From Herminiimonas sp. (GTDB taxonomy: Bacteria; Pseudomonadota; Gammaproteobacteria; Burkholderiales; Burkholderiaceae_D), in assembly GCA_028292265.1 (NCBI GenBank), contig JAQGMR010000006.1, forward strand, positions 1 through 64,000: a stretch of 64,000 bases of DNA, read 5' to 3'. Below the pieces are notes generated by a model. That model saw only the letters and a list, made by a program, of their open reading frames with translations, was not told the DNA's origin and ran no database searches. The stretch's first letter is position 1; every line of letters begins with the position of its first letter. Made by a program: the position numbers and the translations under genes. This document shows, one piece after another, positions 47,875 to 56,099 of this stretch.

Positions 47875-48990
47875 TCAAGCGTCCACGCCAGCCAACACTG
47901 TTGCTGGCAATGGCGCAACGGATGGTGTCAGAAGGTCTACAACCGCTGCCAGCACGCGTTCCGGAGCGACTTTTTCAAGGCAGTCGTGATGCGCTTCAGG
48001 GCACACGCTGCGATAGCAATTTCGACAGGGCACGGGGTGAAACAGTACGTGACTTCGTACTTGCCACGGCGTGTGCTGCGGGTTGGTCAGCGCATACAAA
48101 TCCACGATCGGCGTTCCGACTGCGGCCGCGAGGTGTGCGGGACCGGTATTGTTTGCCACCATGACTGGGGCAGCCTCAATCAGGGCGCCAAGCTGGCCGA
48201 GGCTAAGCTTGCCCGCCAGCGAATGCGTGTTTGCAGGAGCCGCCCGGCAAATCGTGTCGATCAGCCCGGCTTCATCCGCCGTGCCGGTAATCACAATTGC
48301 GCAGCCAAGCTGCTCAGCCAGCATGGCGGTTAAGCGACCCCAGTGATGGATCGGGTAGCGGCGCGACGACGCGGTTGCGCCCGGGTGCAGAAGAACCCAT
48401 GCACGGGCCTTGTCGATGCCGGAAAGGTGCAGCCAGGAGGCTGCCCAGTCCGCGTCCTTTGCATCGACGCGAAACGAAAGTCGCTCGTTGTCGCTGCTGC
48501 AGCCAATACTTGCCACGAGGTCGAGCTGCCGCCGCACCTCGTGCCGTATAACCTGCCCTGGCTCTGGGTCGGCCACCCAATGCGTCAAGAGCTGGTAGGG
48601 ATTTTCATGGCAATGGGCTAGCCGCAACGGGATGCCCGCCAGTTGGCACATCAAGGCCGCGGGAAGCGGACTCTGGCTGTAGGTAGTAAAAATGACTGCG
48701 GCGTCGAAGCAAGCGCTGCGCAGAAGTTCTGCCATGGCCAGCGTATCTGCCGGGGATTGCTGCACGCTTGCCTTTACCCACGGTGCCGCGTACGGAATGA
48801 CCTCGTTCACCTCCGGAATGTGGTGGGCCACAGCAACCGACTGCGGCGCCGTCAGCAGCGCGAGATGGCGCGGTGTGTCGCCGCTTTCTCGCAGGGCGCG
48901 CAGCGCCGGCGTGCACATCAGGACATCGCCCATATAGTCGAGGCGGACGCACAGGATGCGGTGCGCTTGCGACCATGGCGTGGTTGTCAT
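47875..48990 (-). CDS. Glycosyltransferase family 9 (heptosyltransferase-like)
   Basis: A 371-residue GT-B enzyme. Motifs: ILCVRLDYMGDVLMCTPALRAL at the N-terminus (GT9 hallmark, D-x-x-G-D), LLHPGATASSRRYPIHHWGRL, AIVITGTADE, and the C-terminal VANNTGPAHLAAAVGTPIVDLYA (GPxHLA). It would add a heptose or related sugar from an ADP-activated donor to a lipid-linked or core acceptor at the cytoplasmic face. A Cys/His-rich tail (PCRNCYRSVCPEAHHDC) resembles the metal-binding tail of some GT9s. It overlaps the gmhB-like gene by 4 bases, indicating translational coupling. Confidence 0.9.
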   Translation of the reverse strand: MTTTPWSQAHRILCVRLDYMGDVLMCTPALRALRESGDTPRHLALLTAPQSVAVAHHIPEVNEVIPYAAPWVKASVQQSPADTLAMAELLRSACFDAAVIFTTYSQSPLPAALMCQLAGIPLRLAHCHENPYQLLTHWVADPEPGQVIRHEVRRQLDLVASIGCSSDNERLSFRVDAKDADWAASWLHLSGIDKARAWVLLHPGATASSRRYPIHHWGRLTAMLAEQLGCAIVITGTADEAGLIDTICRAAPANTHSLAGKLSLGQLGALIEAAPVMVANNTGPAHLAAAVGTPIVDLYALTNPQHTPWQVRSHVLFHPVPCRNCYRSVCPEAHHDCLEKVAPERVLAAVVDLLTPSVAPLPATVLAGVDA

Positions 48991-49589
48991 GCAGTCGGCC
49001 TTGGGGAAGGGCGGCCCGGCGGCGCGGAGCAGGCATCGCGCCAGGTGCGGATCGCTTCGGCGGCGTGGTACAGGTCAGTCGCCACAACTTCCGGCATGCG
49101 CGTCGGCGTGACCTCCCATCGCGTTTCATTGCCATTGTCGATCAGCACGGAGCGGCAACCTGCCTTGTGGCCTGCTTCGACGTCATCAAGAATGTCGCCA
49201 ATCATCCAGGATGCATGCAGGTCAATGCCGTGCTCGCGGGCCAGTTCCAGTAACATGCCTGGCGCCGGCTTGCGGCAATGACAGGCGACGGCATAGCGCT
49301 TTACCACACCTTCCGGATGATGCGGGCAGCAGGCAATTTCCCGGACGCTCACGCCTTCCTTGCTCAGCAACTCGTTCAACCGCATCCATACCGGTCCGAG
49401 CGCTGATTCCTCGAACACGCCGCGCGCCACGCCAGACTGGTTCGAAACAACAAACAGCTCGTAGCCGAGACTGGTCAGAAGCCGCAGCGCCGGCCCGGCA
49501 CGCACGGCAAGCCGTACACGACCAGGGTCAACGTTAAAGGGCACGTCGTCGACCAACGTGCCGTCCTTGTCCAGAAAAACAGCACGCAT
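48987..49589 (-). CDS. gmhB: HAD phosphatase, D-glycero-D-manno-heptose 1,7-bisphosphatase-like (GmhB)
   Basis: A 200-residue HAD-superfamily enzyme. Motif I FLDKDGTLVDD carries the nucleophile and acid Asp residues, motif II is VSNQSGVARG, and motif IV is MIGDILDDVEAG. A zinc-binding insert (CCPHHPEG ... CHCRKPAPGM) is typical of GmhB/HisB-type phosphatases. It removes the C7 phosphate of heptose bisphosphate during ADP-heptose synthesis. Gene coupling with a GT9 and an SDR supports a heptose-type sugar pathway. The partner kinase/adenylyltransferase (HldE) is not in the window. Confidence 0.85.
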   Translation of the reverse strand: MRAVFLDKDGTLVDDVPFNVDPGRVRLAVRAGPALRLLTSLGYELFVVSNQSGVARGVFEESALGPVWMRLNELLSKEGVSVREIACCPHHPEGVVKRYAVACHCRKPAPGMLLELAREHGIDLHASWMIGDILDDVEAGHKAGCRSVLIDNGNETRWEVTPTRMPEVVATDLYHAAEAIRTWRDACSAPPGRPSPRPTA

Positions 49590-49621
49590 GCTGGGCGTCT
49601 CCTTGGTTCATCGGGGGGTGG

Positions 49622-50413
49622 TCAAGGCCAGGAAGTCTCTTTCATGGGAAGGATCATGATCTCCGGTATCACCGTTTCCTCCGGCAACAGCAGAACGGAA
49701 CGAATGGTGCTTGCGACGCTGGCCGGGTCTTGCAACGTCGAGACGTCAATGTCGGGAAAGCGGTCCAGCAGAAACGGTGTTCGCATGCCGCCAGCAATGA
49801 TTGCCGTTACCTTGATTTTTTGCGGCCGCAGCTCCGCGTGCAATGCATGCGACAGGCCAAGCAAACCCCACTTGCTGGCGTGATAGGCCGACGCATTCGG
49901 CCAAGCCCGCTTGGCGGCGGTCGAGGCGATATTGACGATCTGGCCACGGGTTTTGCGCAGGTGCGGCAGTGCCAGCCTCGACATGATGTAGGGGCCATAC
50001 AGATTGGTGTGCATGACACGGTCCCATGCTTCGTAATCAAGTTCTTCCAACGGGCAGGTGACATCGGTTCCGGCGTTGTTGATGAGCACGTCGATCTTAC
50101 CGAACGCCTCAAGAGTCGCCGCGATGGCCCGCTCCGCTGATTCGGGATTGCCCACGTCGCAAGCTGTGGAATGCACCTCAAAGCCATAACCGCGCAAGGA
50201 TTTGGCCACGCCCTCGGCGCGATCCGGACGCAGGTCGCCAACCATCACCTGAGCGCCGCAGGACGAGAGCTCGCGACAGAGCGCCGCGCCGAGTCCGCTT
50301 GCGCCGCCCGTCACAAATATGGACTTGCCCGCCAAAGCGGCGGAGAAAGGGCCGGACGCGGCAATGGCAGATCGGGCTGCCTCGTTTGCATTGCTCAATT
50401 TGACCTCCTTCAC
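49622..50413 (-). CDS. Short-chain dehydrogenase/reductase
   Basis: A 263-residue SDR with cofactor motif VTGGASGLGAALC, NNAGTDVT, and the Ser-Tyr-Lys triad in NIASTAAKRAW...SAYHASKWG. Start is the ATG at 50413 (residues 1-28 are a non-conserved leader before the Rossmann fold). It probably oxidises or reduces a sugar or sugar-nucleotide, with NAD(P). It is the first gene of the leftward SDR-gmhB-GT9 group; gaps are 32 bases and a 4-base overlap. The substrate is not readable. Confidence 0.87.
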   Translation of the reverse strand: MKEVKLSNANEAARSAIAASGPFSAALAGKSIFVTGGASGLGAALCRELSSCGAQVMVGDLRPDRAEGVAKSLRGYGFEVHSTACDVGNPESAERAIAATLEAFGKIDVLINNAGTDVTCPLEELDYEAWDRVMHTNLYGPYIMSRLALPHLRKTRGQIVNIASTAAKRAWPNASAYHASKWGLLGLSHALHAELRPQKIKVTAIIAGGMRTPFLLDRFPDIDVSTLQDPASVASTIRSVLLLPEETVIPEIMILPMKETSWP

Positions 50414-50902
50414 ATATTGCTTGATTTAGCGCCCCGCGCGATACGGTCTACGACGGGTTAAAAACGGGCTAGAGAGCGGCGCGGTTTGCGGCATCCGGGC
50501 TCCCGGTTCTAGCGCCGCCAACACGCCTGGCGTACCGCGGCGCCAGACTTCGCCTTAGCAAACGGCATACCTGCTGCGCCGACTCGCCCAAGTCGGTTTT
50601 GCCACCGCATCGCCAAACTCGGCGACTCAGGGCCATGTCGAGATTTGTCGAGCGCGATTGCAGTCGAGCAGTGCAGAAACGTGGAAGCGCGCTACAAATG
50701 TGACCCCGTTATTTACCGGGGCTGCCCGTATTCTTTACGTAGCGCGCTTGTCGCGGTTTCGCGCTGATCGCGCCCAAATCAAAAAAATCCCCCGTGACGA
50801 TACGGCCGTGCCGAGCTTCGAACTGCAGGCACGGTAGTTGCCTTCCCGTCAGTGAATTTGACGCGCATTTCAAACGAAATAGTCAAGAAAGGAGCAAGGC
50901 GA
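50414..50902. other. Divergent intergenic region
   Basis: About 490 bases between the leftward SDR and a rightward membrane-protein gene. A CCCCG-TTATTTAC-CGGGG inverted repeat is at about 50704-50720. No confident promoter and no gene. Confidence 0.4.
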
Positions 50903-51766
50903 ATGTCATCACGTCCGGACCTCGCGGCCGCTCCAGCTTCTGCCACCGTGGAGGCGGTCTTGCGTCGCCCGCTTCTGTCCGCCATTCGCTGGAGCGCGGT
51001 GTTGGCCGGGGTGACGGTCGGTATATCGGTCCAACTGGTGCTCACGCTGCTCGGCATTGCCAGCGGATTGTCGGGGGCCAGCCCGGGGCCGGGGCAGCCG
51101 GCAGCGTCTGGCGCGCTACTGTGGGCAGGCATCAGCATGCTGGTCGCGGCTTTCGTCGGAGGCTATGTGGCAGCCCGAATGAGTGGCTTGAAGCGCAAGG
51201 CAGACGGCGTTCTGCATGGCGTCGTTTCATGGGCCGTTACGACGCTTCTTTTCGCGACGCTGGCAGGCTCCGCCGCCGGGTCGACGGTGTCGGGGCTGTT
51301 TGGCGGGGTCAATCCGGCTTCAATCAGCCCAACGCCGGCCGCATCCCAGCCGGCACGTGGCGACCTAAGCGCCTTGTTGCGTCGCCGGATAGGCGGCACC
51401 GTCGCTGAAGACACCATGAAAACACTGGTCAAGGCAATCCGCGAGGGTAGGCGCGAGGACGCGATACAGATCATGGTTGATGTGATCGGCATTGACGAAG
51501 CACGCGCGGCCTCGCTCACGGATCAGGCGCTGGTCGCCAGTGGTTTGCCGCAGCGCGCCTCGGCGCAAGGGCGCGCGGTGGCTGATCGCGCCGTCGCTGC
51601 GGCTGGCATGACTGCGTGGGCGGTGTTCCTGGCAGTCGCCTTGTCGTTGTTGCTTGGGGTGGTGGGCGGCGCCTTTGGCGCCCTGTCATCGCGCCGTACT
51701 ACATGGTCGGAACAGGCGGTGGCAGAGGACCCCGATCGTCGGCCCCTTACTCGAACACCGGCTTGA
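50903..51766 (+). CDS. Uncharacterised four-helix membrane protein
   Basis: A 287-residue protein. The start at 50903 follows GGAGCAAGG; the upstream extension is not needed. Predicted membrane helices lie near 30-55, 73-95, 104-128 and 238-265. A cytoplasmic or periplasmic middle region (~130-235), rich in Ala and Arg, includes TVAEDTMKTLVKAIREGRRED. I do not recognise the family by name, though similar small Ala/Gly-rich inner-membrane proteins are common in betaproteobacteria. It is followed by a PRC-barrel-like gene in the same direction (61-base gap). Confidence 0.65.
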   Translation: MSSRPDLAAAPASATVEAVLRRPLLSAIRWSAVLAGVTVGISVQLVLTLLGIASGLSGASPGPGQPAASGALLWAGISMLVAAFVGGYVAARMSGLKRKADGVLHGVVSWAVTTLLFATLAGSAAGSTVSGLFGGVNPASISPTPAASQPARGDLSALLRRRIGGTVAEDTMKTLVKAIREGRREDAIQIMVDVIGIDEARAASLTDQALVASGLPQRASAQGRAVADRAVAAAGMTAWAVFLAVALSLLLGVVGGAFGALSSRRTTWSEQAVAEDPDRRPLTRTPA

Positions 51767-51827
51767 AACATGTCGCAAGCAATATTTCGGTCACCTTCAT
51801 TTATCCACACCTTTTGAGCAGGGCATT

Positions 51828-52127
51828 ATGTTGAAAACATTCAATGGTGGCTCCCGTTCACGTCCCCCGAAGGCCGGGGAAAAGCGCTTCGCCTGCATTG
51901 TGGCGCGCGACTCTACATCAACCGAACTGCTGCACGGCTGCCCGGTGGTAAGCGCTTCCGGCGAGACGCTGGGAAAAGTGAAGGCGATATTGATTGACGC
52001 GAGGACCCGCCAACTTCGCTACGTTCTGCTGGCGCACCGCGTCGGTGACGCCTCCGTCGCAATTCCGTGGCATGCGTTGTACTTCGATTCAGCGCTGGCA
52101 CGGCTTGTGTTTTATACGTTTCACTAG
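51828..52127 (+). CDS. PRC-barrel-like domain protein
   Basis: A 99-residue protein. Residues ~33-95 (LLHGCPVVSASGETLGKVKA ... RQLRYVLLAHRVGDASVAIP) match the PRC-barrel pattern: beta strands with a G-x-x-[LV]-G-K-V signature and a hydrophobic, RQLRYV-type strand. PRC-barrels occur in ribosome maturation (RimM) and in stress- or photosynthesis-associated proteins; its role here is unknown. There is no signal peptide. The start at 51828 follows GCAGGGC. Probably in an operon with the membrane-protein gene before it. Confidence 0.65.
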   Translation: MLKTFNGGSRSRPPKAGEKRFACIVARDSTSTELLHGCPVVSASGETLGKVKAILIDARTRQLRYVLLAHRVGDASVAIPWHALYFDSALARLVFYTFH

Positions 52128-52250
52128 CTGTATGCGGCTTCTGCCGCCAGCGCTGTTCGCCACCGGGACGGCGGGCCAATGTCGCCGGTCGCCACAGTGG
52201 CCCGCTGCTCTTCCTGCCGTGGCGAGCCGGTCGTGTCTGGTCTGCCGGTC

Positions 52251-52760
52251 TCACGCTCCACGGCGCGGCACACCATAGAAAAGGCCGCGCGCGCGTTCGT
52301 CCACGACGCGGCCCTTTGCCAGTGCCCGCAGACACATGGCAACCGTGCCGGCAAAGGCTTCGTCGTACCAGGGATTTGCGCCGCTGACGCCAACGACGAT
52401 ACCCTCGACCACAACGCTTCCCCATAGCACCGTATCGCCTTGCTGCATAAGGTAAGGCTGAAGTTCCTGCGCGGCATGACTGTCACGTCCTGTCATCCAC
52501 GCAACCTTTGCCTTCGCGCGTGCGAACGCGCCATAGTCCGCATCCCACTTTTCGCGGTCTCCCACCGCGTGCTCGTACAGGATGGCTTCTTCAAACGAGA
52601 CCTGCGCCGGCGCCAACGCCGGGTCCATCACGACGATATATAGAAAGCCGCTCTCGCCGACTTCCTTGCTTTTCATCGCTTCCGTAATGAGCGGCAGGCT
52701 CATCGCGACCGCGGCTTGCGCGGCCTGGCGATTGATCAGGTAGCTTCCTTTTCCAGACAT
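52251..52760 (-). CDS. GlcG/HbpS-like protein of unknown role
   Basis: A 169-residue protein. The start at 52760 has GGAG 8 bases upstream; the 47 upstream residues are not conserved-looking. Segments such as SHAAQELQPYLMQQGDTVLWGSVVVEGIVVGVSGANPWYDEAF fall in the right order for the GlcG/heme-degrading-like (HbpS) family, which has a small alpha/beta fold, but the match is loose. No signal peptide. It is convergent with the PRC-barrel gene and divergent from a GT2 gene. Treat the family as a suggestion. Confidence 0.45.
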   Translation of the reverse strand: MSGKGSYLINRQAAQAAVAMSLPLITEAMKSKEVGESGFLYIVVMDPALAPAQVSFEEAILYEHAVGDREKWDADYGAFARAKAKVAWMTGRDSHAAQELQPYLMQQGDTVLWGSVVVEGIVVGVSGANPWYDEAFAGTVAMCLRALAKGRVVDERARGLFYGVPRRGA

Positions 52761-53079
52761 GTCGTCTCCAGAGGTGGACTGAGAGCGAGGTCGCCCGGCC
52801 GCAGCTCCAGTAATAGCGCCGTAAAAGCGCGTTGTGCGGAACCGGAAGCCCGCCATCGTTACGAATGGTTTGCAAGAGTGGCTTGCAAGTGCGGCTTGCA
52901 AGAATGGCTTCCGAGCCTGCCTTACAAAAGCGAATTTCGAGGAATCGCCTCAAAGGAGTGTGCCTCGACGGCACCGCGCACCGGACGAGCCGCATCAAGG
53001 GTGGGGCGCGTTGACCGGAACTTCGCACTGATCCCAACGAATCCCGCATGGGTCCAGATCGATCCCACAGGAATCTCAG
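52761..53079. other. Intergenic region with 13-base tandem repeat
   Basis: About 320 bases with no supported gene. It holds a 13-base tandem repeat (52870-52908, listed separately). Confidence 0.5.
52870..52908. repeat. Tandem 13-mer (TTGCAAGAGTGGC family)
   Basis: Three head-to-tail copies with a strict 13-base period: TTGCAAGAGTGGC, TTGCAAGTGCGGC, TTGCAAGAATGGC. Degenerate relatives lie on both sides (TTACGAATGGT before, TTCCGAGCCTGCC after). Iteron-like in form; function unknown. Confidence 0.7.
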
Positions 53080-53901
53080 ATGAATCCCACGCGCCTCGCC
53101 GCACTGCACGATCCGCAACAGGGCTTCGACGTCGCGGTCGTCATTCCCACGCTTCTACGCCCGCAGTTGCGGCGCGCCGTCGAATCGGTGTTCCGGCAGG
53201 ATCTGCCAGGCAAGGTCCAGATCCTTGTAGGCATCGACCGCCACGAGGGCGATGCGGCCATGCTGCATGCGCTCAAGTTGGCCACCCCGCCCCACATGCA
53301 CCTCTCCATTTTCGATCCCGGCTATTCCACCTCGTCGCGGCACGGCGGCCAGCACAGCTGCGCCTATGGCGGGGCTCTGCGCACAGCGCTCAGCTATCTC
53401 GCCAACAGTCGCCGTATCGCCTATCTCGACGACGACGACTGGTGGGCGCCGGATCATCTCTCCGCGATGGTGGCAGCGCTTAACGGCCACGCGTGGTGCT
53501 GGACGCTGCGGCACTATGCCGCGCCCGGCAGCGACGATGCGCTGTGCATCGACGAGTGGGAAAGCGTGGGCCCGGACGCAGGGATCTATCTGGAATCCTG
53601 GGGAGGCCATGTTGCACCAAGCTGCCTCATGCTGGACGCGCAACGCTGCCACCTGGTGATGACGGCATGGTCGACCGGCGTCACTGCAAATGGCGGCGGC
53701 GAGGACCGCCTGGTGTTCCGGCTGCTGCGACAGATCGACGATCAGGGCGGCACGACGGGACGTGCCACCAGCTTCGCAACCATGCTTCCGGGCGACAAAG
53801 CGCACGCCTTTCGCCTGGCGTGTCTGCGCAAGAACGGCGTCGCGGTGCCAGCGTCGCTGCAACCGTCATTGACGGCCGGCACGGCACAACCCACTACGTA
53901 G
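53080..53901 (+). CDS. Glycosyltransferase family 2-like
   Basis: A 273-residue GT-A enzyme. Motifs: DVAVVIPTLLRPQLRRAVESVF at the N-terminus, and the metal-binding DDDD cluster IAYLDDDDWWAPDHLSAM. No membrane segment is seen, so it acts in the cytoplasm or peripherally. The donor and acceptor are unknown. The C-terminus after ~residue 225 is less conserved-looking. It overlaps the convergent gene to its right by 8 bases at the 3' ends. Confidence 0.83.
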   Translation: MNPTRLAALHDPQQGFDVAVVIPTLLRPQLRRAVESVFRQDLPGKVQILVGIDRHEGDAAMLHALKLATPPHMHLSIFDPGYSTSSRHGGQHSCAYGGALRTALSYLANSRRIAYLDDDDWWAPDHLSAMVAALNGHAWCWTLRHYAAPGSDDALCIDEWESVGPDAGIYLESWGGHVAPSCLMLDAQRCHLVMTAWSTGVTANGGGEDRLVFRLLRQIDDQGGTTGRATSFATMLPGDKAHAFRLACLRKNGVAVPASLQPSLTAGTAQPTT

Positions 53902-54838
53902 TTACCCGCTTCAACGCTGCGTTCCAGTCGTCAATAAAACGCTCAATACCGAAACGTTGCAGCGCGCGTCGTCGGGCGCCTTCGCCAAGTTCACGCGCCA
54001 GCATGGGCGAATCCAAAAGCTCGCGCATGCGATCAATCAGGTTGGGAATGTGGGTGTCGACATAGCCCGACTTGCCGTTTTCAATCGCCGTCGCCATTTC
54101 CGTCGTGGCAAGCCCGATCACAGGCACGCCCGCCATCATTGCCTCGATCACGGCCAGTCCCATGCTGGTGTAGCGAATCGGATTGAACAGGAATCGGTAG
54201 CGTGCCACGAAAGCAGGCACCTGGGCATGCAGCACTTCCCCAATGCCGCCCATTTCCTCAGCGCCCATGCCAACCAGGTCTAGCGGCACTTGCTGGCGAA
54301 CAGTGGTGAAGATGTCGCCGCCAAGTCGGCGCCCGCGACGCCCGATGTGATTGACCACCACGATGCCCCTGGCCAGTTCGCCGCTGTAAGCTACCCCCCG
54401 CGCCGGCAAGACGCCGTGGTCGATGATCTGCACTGGGGTGCGTCCGTTGTCCCACATCAGCGCGTTGAAAGGCGTGACATGGACCAACAGCACCGAGGGA
54501 TCGTCTACGGGATGCCGCATTTCGGTCGGGTTTTCTCTCGGCGTATCGTGTTCGATGTAGATGCGGGGGAGCGCGCGTTGCGCCGCGCTGAGATAGCTAT
54601 GCTGGTCTTCCAGGTACTGCGGATCGTCCTGAAAGATTACGCAATCAAACTGCGTGTCCTTTGCCTGCTCGACAGGCAAATCGAATACATTGTCGCCCCA
54701 GGGAATGTGTCCGCTTTTGCCGCCATATCCGGGCGGACGGCCCGGCTTGGAAAGTACATAAAAATCGTGCGGAATCTGAGTAAGGTAATAGAGGTAGCTT
54801 CCGTGAGTGTGCCAGGTAAGAATCTTCAGGCGTCGCAT
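53894..54838 (-). CDS. Glycosyltransferase, GT-B fold (family 1/4-like)
   Basis: A 314-residue enzyme. Start LKILTWHTHGSYLYYLTQIP. The C-terminal GT-B domain has the nucleotide-sugar motif FLFNPIRYTSMGLAVIEAMMAGVPVIGL, with the E-x7-E type Glu (AVIEAM). The N-terminal domain has IYIEHDTPRENP. Same strand as the GT2-type gene upstream (40-base gap), suggesting an operon. Acceptor unknown. Confidence 0.82.
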   Translation of the reverse strand: MRRLKILTWHTHGSYLYYLTQIPHDFYVLSKPGRPPGYGGKSGHIPWGDNVFDLPVEQAKDTQFDCVIFQDDPQYLEDQHSYLSAAQRALPRIYIEHDTPRENPTEMRHPVDDPSVLLVHVTPFNALMWDNGRTPVQIIDHGVLPARGVAYSGELARGIVVVNHIGRRGRRLGGDIFTTVRQQVPLDLVGMGAEEMGGIGEVLHAQVPAFVARYRFLFNPIRYTSMGLAVIEAMMAGVPVIGLATTEMATAIENGKSGYVDTHIPNLIDRMRELLDSPMLARELGEGARRRALQRFGIERFIDDWNAALKRVTT

Positions 54839-54878
54839 GGGTGGTGTCGCCGGATTATTGAAGTGGGCGCGCCGTCAA

Positions 54879-55991
54879 CTAGAACAGCGGAACGCGAAAG
54901 CGCAATGCGCCAACCATGCGCCAGAACACGGACAGTACCGGTATGACTGCGGAGGTCACGATCATCTCCGCCACATGAGCCGGTGTCTTGATGGTGGGCC
55001 GCAGTCGCATCGCGCAGAATCGTGCCGTGAGTAACAGCCATACCAGGGCAGCGCCGGCAGCCACGGACGGCGTGCCCGTTGCCAATGCCACCACAAACGT
55101 GAGCAGTGCAGCCACGATTGTGTAGTAGTCCCACCGGGCATGAGGGCGGATTTTCTGGCGGTAGAGAGCAGGATGCTTCTTGTACAGAAGCGCGTCGAAC
55201 AGCACCTTCTTCTGCTGTCGGATACTAACGCCCCAGCCAGCCGGTCGAATCGGATGCACAACCACCGCGGCAGGCGCGTGCACGACGCGGCCGTCCAGCT
55301 CCAGCAGCCGGAAGTAAAGATCCGCATCCTCTCGCCATGCGTAAAGGAAGCGCTCGTCAAATCCGCCGATTGTCTCCAATGCCGTGCGAGTGCAAAAGCA
55401 GTTTGCCGTTACGAACTCTGCTGTCTCAAGTCCTTTCGCATCTTTTTCATAGTCGGTCGGGAGTCGGTCAAGCGGCATCACGATACGGCCCCACACGGCC
55501 TGCACATCTTTGTCAAATGCCTGCAAGCCGTTGGTCAGCCACTCTGGCCTCGACACCGTATCGTCGTCAGTGAAGGCAATGATGGCGCCGCGCGCCGCGC
55601 GCCATCCCTTGTTGCGAGCCGCCGCTGGGCCGTGCGGTCCCTCGGAAGCAATGTAGCTCACCACCGGCCCGGTGCTTGCCACCTGCATTGCCCAGTCGTG
55701 TACGACTTCGCGCGTGCCGCTGCTCGGATGGTCATCCACCACAATGATTTCATAACGCGAGCGATCGAAATTCTGGCGCAACAGGCTGGCCAGGCAGTGC
55801 GAGAGCAGCGCCGGTCGCCCGCAGGTCGGCACCACGATCGAAACCAGGATGCTGCCGCCACGCCGGGCGCTTTGCTCCGGACTGGTCGTCGCCTCGCGGA
55901 TTTTGTCGAAGTCGCTATTGCGCGCTGGACGTTCCAATGACGTGTCGAGCGGACCGAGTCGCCTGGGTTTGAATGCGATGACCTTTGCCAT
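54879..55991 (-). CDS. Glycosyltransferase family 2 with C-terminal membrane helices
   Basis: A 370-residue protein from the ATG at 55991 (GGAGGG upstream); an in-frame start at 56060 would add 23 unsupported residues. GT-A motifs: VSIVVPTCGRPALLSHCLAS, GPAAARNKGWRAARG, and the DxD metal site IIAFTDDDTVSRPEW. NCFCTRTALETIGGFDERFLY is the acceptor-side signature. A hydrophobic region near 290-340 (IVAALLTFVVALATGTPSVAAG and after) probably anchors it in the inner membrane. It lies 40 bases upstream of the neighbouring GT-B gene and ~110 bases after the ABC exporter gene, all on the same strand. Confidence 0.85.
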   Translation of the reverse strand: MAKVIAFKPRRLGPLDTSLERPARNSDFDKIREATTSPEQSARRGGSILVSIVVPTCGRPALLSHCLASLLRQNFDRSRYEIIVVDDHPSSGTREVVHDWAMQVASTGPVVSYIASEGPHGPAAARNKGWRAARGAIIAFTDDDTVSRPEWLTNGLQAFDKDVQAVWGRIVMPLDRLPTDYEKDAKGLETAEFVTANCFCTRTALETIGGFDERFLYAWREDADLYFRLLELDGRVVHAPAAVVVHPIRPAGWGVSIRQQKKVLFDALLYKKHPALYRQKIRPHARWDYYTIVAALLTFVVALATGTPSVAAGAALVWLLLTARFCAMRLRPTIKTPAHVAEMIVTSAVIPVLSVFWRMVGALRFRVPLF

Positions 55992-56099
55992 GTTATGACG
56001 CACCCTCCACGATAAGTTGCATGACGCCCGACGTCCTGCATGATGCAAGAGCCGTTCCACTCGAGCAGAATTTGTTTCCCTCGTTAACCAGTCAATTGC

